This document shows, piece by piece, positions 6,450 through 12,421 of a stretch of DNA of 12,421 bases (positions within the stretch are counted from its first letter, which is position 1; every line of letters begins with the position of its first letter). The notes under the pieces were generated by a model. It saw only the letters and a list, made by a program, of their open reading frames with translations. It ran no database searches and was not told the DNA's origin. The stretch spans positions 1 through 12,421 of the forward strand of contig JAJDES010000488.1 of NCBI GenBank assembly GCA_029259675.1. Reading direction: 5' to 3'. The DNA is from Planctomycetota bacterium (GTDB taxonomy: Bacteria > Planctomycetota > UBA1135 > GCA-002686595). The translations under genes and the position numbers were made by a program.

Positions 6450-7835
6450 ATGATGGCGCGCCGTATGAAGCGCTTTCTAAGTCTCTCGGGCATCTTCGCC
6501 GGCCCTTTACTTGCACTCACCACGTCCTGTTCCGGAAGCGGGGAGGAATCGCTGAGCGGCAAAAACGTCGTCATTATCGTAATCGACACCTTGCGCGCGG
6601 ATCACTTGAGTCTTTACGGCTACGGTCGGGAAACGTCAGCAGGTCTGAGTGCTTTTGCCGAAGATTCGATTGTGGTCGAATCGTCGTTGGCCAACGCGCC
6701 GTGGACAAAGCCCTCCATGGCCTCCATGTTCACTTCGCTGTACCCCAGCCAACATGGTGTCGTCGAGGAGGAAACTTCGAATCGGCTGGCCGATTCCCTG
6801 CTGACCTTTCCCGAGGTTTTCGCCGAGCAGGGCTATCAAGTGATTGGGTTTTCCGAGAATCCCCACATCAGCAAAGGGCGGGGTTTTGCCCAGGGCTTTG
6901 AGAGGTTGTCCCTAAAGCCCGGATTTCAAGCCGACAGCGAATGGGTGTTGTCGGGCGCCAAGAAGTGGTTGAGGACGCGCGAAGAGGGGAGTCCTTTCTT
7001 GCTCTACCTGCACTTCCTGGATCCCCATGGGCCCTACGAGCCGAAGAACTCCAGCGATTTCCTAGGCAACTTGCAGAGCGAGCACAAACTCGTGAAGGCC
7101 GGTCTCGTCGGAAAATTGGTGAAGGACGGCCGGTTGACAGAAGAGTTGAGCCAGACTGATCGCGATTACTTGATTGCGCTGTACGACGCTGAGGTGCGCG
7201 AGATCACGCAGGATGTCAGCCAGGTTTTTGCGATGCTGCAGCAGCACGGCTTGAGCGACGACACGATCGTGCTCCTGACTTCGGATCACGGCGAAGAGCT
7301 GTTTGACCATGGTTCCCTAAAGCACGGCTACTGGCTGTTTGATGAAGCCTTGCACGTGCCGATGATTTGGCGCATTCCGGGCTTGGGGGCCCGCCATGTC
7401 GGCACGGCCAGGGAACAACTGGTCCGGCACATCGACGTTGCTCCGACACTGTTCGAGCTGCTCGGCTTCGAAGCACAAACACACTTTCAAGGTCGCAGCG
7501 TTGTTCCGCTTCTACGCGGAGAGTCCATGCCACCGGTGCCCCATTTGGCCGAAAGCTCTTGGCGGGGGATCAATCGACAAGCGGTTCGCGACGGGGGCTG
7601 GAAGCTCATTGTCGATGAGCTTTCGGGAAGGGCACAACTCTTCGACTTGGACAGCGATCCGTCCGAAACAATAGATTTGGCAGCCGAACAGCCCGACCAA
7701 GTCGCGCGCTTGCGGGAGTTGCTGTTCCATTTGACGCGCATGCCCAGCGGGGTGCGCGTTGAAGGGGCTCGCGGCGAAGTGGACGTTGAAGCTGAGGACG
7801 CCTTGCGCGCTATCGGATACTTGGGTGAGGAATAA
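6450..7835 (+). CDS. Sulfatase-like (alkaline phosphatase superfamily) hydrolase or transferase, putative lipoprotein
   Basis: This 461-residue protein has the alkaline phosphatase/sulfatase fold. Metal-binding motifs are present: IDTLRADHLSLYGYG (45-59, Asp46), LHFLDPHGPY (187-196), TSDHGEELFDHG (277-288, Asp279/His280) and KHG (291-293). The nucleophile region reads WTKPSMASMFTSLYPSQHG (85-103): Thr86 stands where true sulfatases have the Cys or Ser that becomes formylglycine. That makes a formylglycine sulfatase unlikely and suggests a Thr-nucleophile phosphotransferase or phosphodiesterase, as in the EptA/LtaS-type branches. The N-terminus (basic MMARRMKR, hydrophobic run, TTSC with Cys27) looks like a lipoprotein signal with an atypical Thr at -3, so the protein is probably periplasmic. 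AGG at 6442-6444 sits five bases before ATG 6450; ATG 6453 and 6465 are alternatives. The gene lies 60 bp after the kinase and just ahead of a membrane glycosyltransferase gene. Confidence 0.9.
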   Translation: MMARRMKRFLSLSGIFAGPLLALTTSCSGSGEESLSGKNVVIIVIDTLRADHLSLYGYGRETSAGLSAFAEDSIVVESSLANAPWTKPSMASMFTSLYPSQHGVVEEETSNRLADSLLTFPEVFAEQGYQVIGFSENPHISKGRGFAQGFERLSLKPGFQADSEWVLSGAKKWLRTREEGSPFLLYLHFLDPHGPYEPKNSSDFLGNLQSEHKLVKAGLVGKLVKDGRLTEELSQTDRDYLIALYDAEVREITQDVSQVFAMLQQHGLSDDTIVLLTSDHGEELFDHGSLKHGYWLFDEALHVPMIWRIPGLGARHVGTAREQLVRHIDVAPTLFELLGFEAQTHFQGRSVVPLLRGESMPPVPHLAESSWRGINRQAVRDGGWKLIVDELSGRAQLFDLDSDPSETIDLAAEQPDQVARLRELLFHLTRMPSGVRVEGARGEVDVEAEDALRAIGYLGEE

Positions 7836-7899
7836 AGGCGTCGATGCAGAAGCAAAGACCTCCCACGCTGTAGGTGAGGTTGCAGCGAGTGCGGAGCCG

Positions 7900-9450
7900 A
7901 TGACGCGCGCTTCTCTGCACTTTGGCTTGGCTAGCGCCCTGCTCCCCATGCTGGCCTTGTTCGCCCTTGTTTTCGGGGTTTGGGGCTTTGCTCTGAAGCT
8001 GCCGATCAATGGCGCGGATACCTGGTCGATTATCCTTCAGGGTGACCGTGCGCTCTCGAATCCGGCCGACTTTTTTCAGCAGCGCTATTTGCAGGGAATG
8101 TTGGACGGCATTCTATTTTGGCGCCCCGCGTTCACGGGCTTGTTCGGCCTGCAGTGGAGGCTGTTCGGCGACCAAGCTCAGCTGTATCACTTCTTGCGTT
8201 TGGCGGCCTACGGACTACTCGCTTGCCAAGCGGGTTTCTTGGCCGCTCGCTTCGGTTCGGCCAAACGAGCCGGCATGCTCGTCGCCGGGGCGGTGCTTCT
8301 GCTTCATCCGGCACAGGCGGCCATGATTCCATCCGTCGCGCGCAGCGCTGATGTGATGAGTGACATTCTGATCGCCGGCACACTATTGCTCTGCACAGGA
8401 CCGCTGACGCGAACTCGCTTGTTGGGAGCCTTTCTGTGCGCCGGTATGGCGGGACTGACGAAGGAGTCTGGTTTGGTTGCGCCTGTTCTGGGCGCATTCC
8501 TATTGCAACCTTGGCGCAACGGAAAGGTGGCATCGGCACGCCGTTTGACATGCGTAGCCATGTTGAGTGCGCTAGCCGCAAATATGTTTTGGCGCTTCGA
8601 GCTGCTGGGGACGTTGGGCTCCTACAAAGGCAGTGTGGATGAGAGTTCGTTGGTCGAAGGCTTGGCGACAATGCTCTCCGGGTTTTTCAATCACGAGGGC
8701 CGTGAAGTTTGGATTGCTTCATTGCTCTTGTGGGCCGGTTGGGGATGGACTCTCTACCTTATGTGGTCCAGGTCCAACAGAGATACCCCGCGGGAGGGTT
8801 CCAAGCTCACCCTTCCCTTCTTGACCGCGAATCAAGTCTGCATCGCCATTGCTCTGTGTGCCTGGGTCGGCGCCGTCATGTTGGGTGCCTTGGACTCGCC
8901 TCGCTTGGCCACACGGCACGCGACCAGTTTGCTGGTCCCAAGTGCGGCGTTGCTCGGCGGACTTCTTGGGCAGTCGCTCATGCTCGCGCATGGCAAATGG
9001 ATGCGCACGGCCGTGCTTGGAACTCAGCTGCTGGTCTTGGTTGCCATCTTGTTTCCAAACTCTCCGCTGACGACGCGTTATCCGCAGTGGCAAACCATCG
9101 GGCGTGCAAACAGGCTGTTCTTCGGAGCACTGGAGGAAGCCTTGCAGCACAATCAGCAATACGGAGCCGGGGCGATGGTCGAGTTCGGAAAATTCAAACT
9201 GCGCGTGCAATCCAGTTTGGATGGCGGCCTGCGAGTCAGCGCTCACCCCATGCCCCGCAAGGCCAAAAGGGTTGCTGGACCGGGAGTGGCCGATGTGGAC
9301 TCACCCATGGTCTTGTTGGAGCACTCGGCGGAATCCTGGTTGCATCTCCACGGCTACGGCCCGAACGTCTCTTTCCCGCGCGGAGAGGGCTACTTCCGAC
9401 TGCGGGACAGCGACCTCGGGCCGATTGGCGTTCCGGTGTCATTGCGCTAG
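7900..9450 (+). CDS. Polytopic membrane protein, probable GT-C-fold glycosyltransferase (TMTC/PMT-like)
   Basis: This 516-residue protein has about ten predicted membrane helices up to residue 386 and a soluble tail (about 390-516). The layout resembles TMTC-type GT-C enzymes, which transfer sugar from a lipid-phosphate carrier on the outer face of the membrane. An acidic motif, GADTW (38-42), follows the first helix; then come FWRPAFTGLF (73-82), YHFLRL (96-101), HPAQAAMIPSVARSADVMSD (136-155) and TKESGLVAP (187-195). These match the family pattern of RPLT, H-x-x-N, HP...RaD and KE-x-G. Donor and acceptor are unknown, and the C-terminal domain is not recognised. The start is ambiguous. ATG 7900 follows CGGAG and puts the first helix at residue 8. 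GTG 7825 in the same frame would overlap the preceding stop by 11 bases and suggest tight coupling. The frame is open further upstream inside the preceding gene. It is co-oriented with the sulfatase-like gene and ends before a strong terminator. Confidence 0.8.
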   Translation: MTRASLHFGLASALLPMLALFALVFGVWGFALKLPINGADTWSIILQGDRALSNPADFFQQRYLQGMLDGILFWRPAFTGLFGLQWRLFGDQAQLYHFLRLAAYGLLACQAGFLAARFGSAKRAGMLVAGAVLLLHPAQAAMIPSVARSADVMSDILIAGTLLLCTGPLTRTRLLGAFLCAGMAGLTKESGLVAPVLGAFLLQPWRNGKVASARRLTCVAMLSALAANMFWRFELLGTLGSYKGSVDESSLVEGLATMLSGFFNHEGREVWIASLLLWAGWGWTLYLMWSRSNRDTPREGSKLTLPFLTANQVCIAIALCAWVGAVMLGALDSPRLATRHATSLLVPSAALLGGLLGQSLMLAHGKWMRTAVLGTQLLVLVAILFPNSPLTTRYPQWQTIGRANRLFFGALEEALQHNQQYGAGAMVEFGKFKLRVQSSLDGGLRVSAHPMPRKAKRVAGPGVADVDSPMVLLEHSAESWLHLHGYGPNVSFPRGEGYFRLRDSDLGPIGVPVSLR

Positions 9451-9530
9451 CCCGCAAGCCTTAGCGCGCAAGTCCACCCGATCGAGGCAGCGGTTTCAAC
9501 GGTCAGCGCTTGAACCGAATTAGCGACGAA

Positions 9531-9562
9531 AAAAGAGTTGGGCGCCCGTGCCCAACTCTTTT
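9531..9562. terminator. Bidirectional intrinsic terminator between convergent genes
   Basis: AAAAGAGTTGGGC (9531-9543) pairs perfectly with GCCCAACTCTTTT (9550-9562) around a six-base loop, a 13-bp stem. Reading plus, the stem ends in TTTT; reading minus, it ends in six T's. It therefore serves both the glycosyltransferase operon (stop at 9450) and typA (stop at 9615). A weaker bulged stem, CGGTTTCAA/TTGAACCG (9491-9517), lies just upstream and has no T-tract. Confidence 0.9.
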
Positions 9563-9614
9563 CGCAATCAAGAAAACTGTGCTGTGCGGCGGCGCTTCAG
9601 CCGCGCGTACTGGT

Positions 9615-11438
9615 TCAGCTGCCGGCGCGGGTCACCTTGCGGCGGGCGTCGGCTGAAAGCACGCGTTTGCGCAATCGCAGGCTCTTGGGGGTCACTTCGA
9701 GCAATTCGTCGTCTTCGATGTACTCAAGGCACTCCTCGAGTGACATGTCCCGAGCTTGATTCAGGCGCACGCCGATGTCCTTGTTGGCGGAGCGCACATT
9801 GGACAACTTCTTGGTGCGGCAAACATTGACGGGCAGGTCCCCGGCGCGAGCTTGTTCACCGACGATCATGCCCTCATAAACTTCGTCGCCGGGGCGCACG
9901 AAGAATTGACCGCGATCGCTAAGAGTATCCAGTGCATAGGCGACGGTCGGGCCCGTGGCCCTGGATACGAGCACACTGCCGGTGCGGCGAGGAATCGGAC
10001 CGCCGTCGGGGCACCACTCCTCAAAGACGTGCGACAGGATGGCTTCGCCTTGGCTCAAGGTCAGGAGAGCGGTGCGGGCGCCGATTAGGCCGCGAGCGGG
10101 TACGGAGAACTCGAGCTTGGTGATCGAACCCAAGGAGTCCATGTGCAGCATTTCGCCGCGACGCCGACCGAGGTACTCAATGATCTTGCCGGCGGATTCA
10201 CCGGGGACTTCGATGGTTGCACGCTCGTAGGGCTCGCAAACCGTTCCATCGACTTCTTTGATGATGACGTGCGGCTTGCCCACCGAAAACTCATAGCCCT
10301 CGCGGCGCATGTTTTCGACCAGCACGCCCAGGTGCATGATTCCGCGACCCTTCACTTCGAAGGCGTCCTTGCCCGCGGTGGCGGCGACTTCCAGGGCTAC
10401 ATCACCGAGTGCAGCGCGCATCAATCGCGCGTGAACTTGGCGACTGGTCACAAACTGACCTTCCTTGCCGGCGAAGGGTGAGTCGTTGACGAAAAAGACC
10501 ATCGACAATGTCGGTTCGTCGATGCTGATCGCCGGCAGGGGGTCGGGGTGATCGGGATCGCAAAGGGTGTCGCCGATCGAGATGTTTTCGATTCCGGCCA
10601 CAACTGCGATGTCTCCGGCGGGAACAGAATCCGTGGGGACTCGATTGAGCCCTTCGTAACGGAAAAGGTTTTTGATCAGTGAGGAGCCCGGTTTTGCGTT
10701 GTCGGGGTGACAGACCAGCGGTCGCGAGCCCTGACGAATCGTTCCGCGCAGGACGCGCCCCACGCCGACACGCCCAAGGAAATCGTCGTACTCAATTGTG
10801 GCGGTTTGGAATTGAAGCGGCCCATCGGGATCCACTTTGGGAGCGGCGACCTTGGTCATGATCATGTCGAACAAAGGTTCGAGATTGTCACTCTCTTGGT
10901 CGAGTTCGGCCGTGGCCCAACCGTCGCGTCCCGAGCCGTAAACCACGGGGAAGTCGAGTTGCTCATCGTGGGCTCCGAGTTCGACGAAGAGGTCAAAAAC
11001 TTCGTCCAATACCTTCTCAGCACGTTGATCGGGGCGGTCGACTTTGTTGACCATGACCAGGGCGGGCAATCCGGCTTCAAAGGCTTTGCGCAACACAAAG
11101 CGCGTTTGCGGCATCGGCCCTTCAAAGGCATCGACCAGGAGCAGCACGGCATCGGCCATGTTGAGCGTGCGTTCGACTTGTCCGCCGAAGTCGGCGTGCC
11201 CCGGCGTATCGACGATGTTGATGCGCGTACCGTGGTACTCAATGGCCGTGTTCTTGGCCAAAATCGTAATGCCGCGCTCGCGCTCTTGATCGTTGGAATC
11301 CAGGGCTCGTTCGCGAACCTGCTGGTTCACGCGGAAGGTGCCTGCAAATTGAAACATCGCGTCCACCAGCGTGGTCTTGCCATGGTCAACGTGGGCGACG
11401 ATGGCGATGTTTCGAAGTTCGGTGCTCTTGGCAGTCAT
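9615..11438 (-). CDS. typA: Ribosome-associated translational GTPase TypA/BipA
   Basis: TypA (BipA) is a cytoplasmic GTPase of the EF-G/LepA group that binds the 70S ribosome and supports subunit assembly and growth under stress or cold. At 607 residues it has the full family length. GTPase motifs are intact: G1 AHVDHGKTT (15-23), switch I ERGITIL (54-60), G3 DTPGHADF (77-84) and G4 NKVD (131-134). The G5 region reads VYGSGRDGW (166-174), where many members have YASA. Beta-barrel and EF-G III/V-like domains follow, including RGIMHLGVLVENMRREGYEF, typical of TypA, and then the family-specific C-terminal domain. The ATG at 11438 lies 61 bases after the exonuclease-WYL stop on the same strand, so the two may be co-transcribed. 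No clear Shine-Dalgarno site precedes it. The terminator at 9531-9562 lies just beyond its stop. The assignment is secure. Confidence 0.97.
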   Translation of the reverse strand: MTAKSTELRNIAIVAHVDHGKTTLVDAMFQFAGTFRVNQQVRERALDSNDQERERGITILAKNTAIEYHGTRINIVDTPGHADFGGQVERTLNMADAVLLLVDAFEGPMPQTRFVLRKAFEAGLPALVMVNKVDRPDQRAEKVLDEVFDLFVELGAHDEQLDFPVVYGSGRDGWATAELDQESDNLEPLFDMIMTKVAAPKVDPDGPLQFQTATIEYDDFLGRVGVGRVLRGTIRQGSRPLVCHPDNAKPGSSLIKNLFRYEGLNRVPTDSVPAGDIAVVAGIENISIGDTLCDPDHPDPLPAISIDEPTLSMVFFVNDSPFAGKEGQFVTSRQVHARLMRAALGDVALEVAATAGKDAFEVKGRGIMHLGVLVENMRREGYEFSVGKPHVIIKEVDGTVCEPYERATIEVPGESAGKIIEYLGRRRGEMLHMDSLGSITKLEFSVPARGLIGARTALLTLSQGEAILSHVFEEWCPDGGPIPRRTGSVLVSRATGPTVAYALDTLSDRGQFFVRPGDEVYEGMIVGEQARAGDLPVNVCRTKKLSNVRSANKDIGVRLNQARDMSLEECLEYIEDDELLEVTPKSLRLRKRVLSADARRKVTRAGS

Positions 11439-11499
11439 CGGAAGTGAGGTCCAGGAGCTTGGCCTGGAGAAGGGGGATCGAAGCGCGTGCTGAGCTTAC

Positions 11500-12360
11500 T
11501 TATGCCAGAACGCGCTGGATGCGGTCGAGTCGGTAGGTCTTGAGGATCCCGGCTCGATCACAAAGAGCTTCCAGGTATCCGTGCTCGCGCATTTGGTAGA
11601 GCACGCGAGGTTGAACGCTCAGTCGTGAGGATTGGCCGTCGGCGCCATAAATGAACGAAATACCGGCGCCGTCTTCAATCGCCTTTTCAATCGGCCTAAG
11701 GCGGCGCGGAAAGCGTGTCGGGCGGGCGGGCAAGCCGATGCGGGGAGTGCGCTTGCTGTGCTTGAGCAGCGAGGCTGCCGTTACGGTCGCTTCCGCTGCG
11801 AGGGCGGCATTGAGCGGTGAACTTTGGTCCCCTCCTTCCGGAGCGGTCAACTTGCGTTCGAGGCGCACGATGCACTCCTCGAGCACTTGCCAGCAATGCA
11901 CCGAATCGGCGAGGGCGCGGTGCGCACCATCGCTTTCAAGTGCGAGCGTTTCGACCAAGGTTTGCAACGAGTGATCGGGGCTCTCCGTGATCAGCGCTTG
12001 GGATAGCGGCAAACTGTCAATGAACGGCGAGCGCGGCGGCTCAATCCCTGCGCGCGCGCATTCAAAGCCTAAAACTCGCGCGTCGGAGGGCGCGTCGTGG
12101 GCTGCAAACCACTCGTCCCCGGCCCAACTCAAAAAGTTGTTCAGCACGGTGGCTGCATCGGGTGCGGTAAGCACATCGCTCTCCTCGATCCCGTGCACTT
12201 CGCTGGTAGCCGGATCGATGGGCACATCCGGGCAGACCAGCGAACAGAAGTGATCGACGACTTCCCCATCTTCGATGCGCACAGCGCCCAACTCGAGCAA
12301 GTGGGGTGCTCCAGTGGCCGTAGCGCGCTCGGTATCCAATACGATTAGGGGACGGTCCAC
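11500..12360 (-). CDS. DEDDh 3'-5' exonuclease (DnaQ-like) fused to a C-terminal WYL domain
   Basis: The 286-residue protein has two domains. Residues 1-170 form a DnaQ/epsilon-type exonuclease. Exo I is LDTE (Asp9, Glu11), Exo II is AAHDAPSDARVL (86-97, Asp93), and Exo III is HRALAD (His147, Asp152); VHGI (55-58) and IDSLPL (114-119) are also typical. All five DEDDh residues are present, so it should remove 3' nucleotides from DNA or RNA. After a linker (about 171-220), residues 223-286 match a WYL domain: IEKAIEDGAGISFIYG, then GYLEALCD and TYRLDRIQRVL. WYL domains bind nucleic acids or nucleotide ligands and usually sit behind a helix-turn-helix, which is absent here. The start is GTG 12360, since an in-frame TAA lies 36 bases upstream with no ATG between. 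Proofreading, repair or RNA turnover are all possible roles. It precedes typA on the same strand. Confidence 0.88.
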   Translation of the reverse strand: MDRPLIVLDTERATATGAPHLLELGAVRIEDGEVVDHFCSLVCPDVPIDPATSEVHGIEESDVLTAPDAATVLNNFLSWAGDEWFAAHDAPSDARVLGFECARAGIEPPRSPFIDSLPLSQALITESPDHSLQTLVETLALESDGAHRALADSVHCWQVLEECIVRLERKLTAPEGGDQSSPLNAALAAEATVTAASLLKHSKRTPRIGLPARPTRFPRRLRPIEKAIEDGAGISFIYGADGQSSRLSVQPRVLYQMREHGYLEALCDRAGILKTYRLDRIQRVLA

Positions 12361-12421
12361 GACTTGGTCTCTGGGAAAAGCGGGGCTAAGTTAAGGGAGT
12401 CTTTTCGCGCACGAAACCCAA
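12361..12421. other. Short sequence upstream of the exonuclease-WYL gene
   Basis: This stretch contains the in-frame TAA that fixes the GTG start of the exonuclease gene, and probably part of its promoter or leader. No convincing -35/-10 pair or Shine-Dalgarno site was seen. The upstream neighbour is outside the window. Confidence 0.4.

Noticed and set aside
8709..9464. Plus-strand open frame of 251 codons inside the glycosyltransferase gene
   Set aside because: It is a frame-shifted shadow of the membrane protein, rich in Arg, Gly and Ala without helices or motifs.
10707..11447. Plus-strand open frame of 246 codons
   Set aside because: It is antisense to the GTPase domain of typA, which has intact G1-G4 motifs; GC-rich coding DNA often leaves such antisense frames open.

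Overview
The window looks like chromosomal DNA from a GC-rich Gram-negative-type bacterium, most plausibly a planctomycete (Planctomycetota). The reasons are an unusual ECF sigma factor of the 'HTLQxTALVHEAY' type followed at once by a very large transmembrane Ser/Thr kinase with a TPR tail, together with an FG-GAP lipoprotein and a sulfatase-fold lipoprotein. Acidobacteriota share several of these traits and cannot be excluded without a tree. No tRNA, rRNA, insertion sequence, phage gene or CRISPR array was seen.

Layout. Positions 1-1200 (minus strand, running off the left edge) hold a secreted FG-GAP/VCBS beta-propeller, probably a lipoprotein. A divergent, hairpin-rich spacer of about 460 bp leads to an exported-looking SAM methyltransferase (1665-2429, plus). 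A second spacer (2430-2819) carries five 11-bp tandem repeats and opens a plus-strand cassette: ECF sigma factor (2820-3389), kinase-TPR protein (3396-6389), sulfatase/alkaline-phosphatase-fold lipoprotein with Thr at the nucleophile position (6450-7835), and a TMTC-like GT-C membrane glycosyltransferase (about 7900-9450). A bidirectional terminator at 9531-9562 separates this from a convergent minus-strand pair: typA/bipA (9615-11438), preceded by a DnaQ-type exonuclease fused to a WYL domain (11500-12360).

How the parts may work together. The sigma factor has no anti-sigma gene beside it, and its region 2.2 carries QATA where ordinary ECF factors have the acidic DAED-type motif. This resembles the described ECF43/EcfP type, in which a partner kinase phosphorylates a threonine there. 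The kinase gene is translationally coupled to it. The next two genes encode envelope-facing enzymes that could act on phospho- or glyco-conjugates, so one reading is a signalling operon: periplasmic TPR sensing, then kinase, then sigma factor, then envelope glycan modification. Only the gene order and motifs are seen; the circuit is inference. The typA gene is housekeeping and conserved. The exonuclease-WYL fusion beside it is the least familiar architecture in the window.
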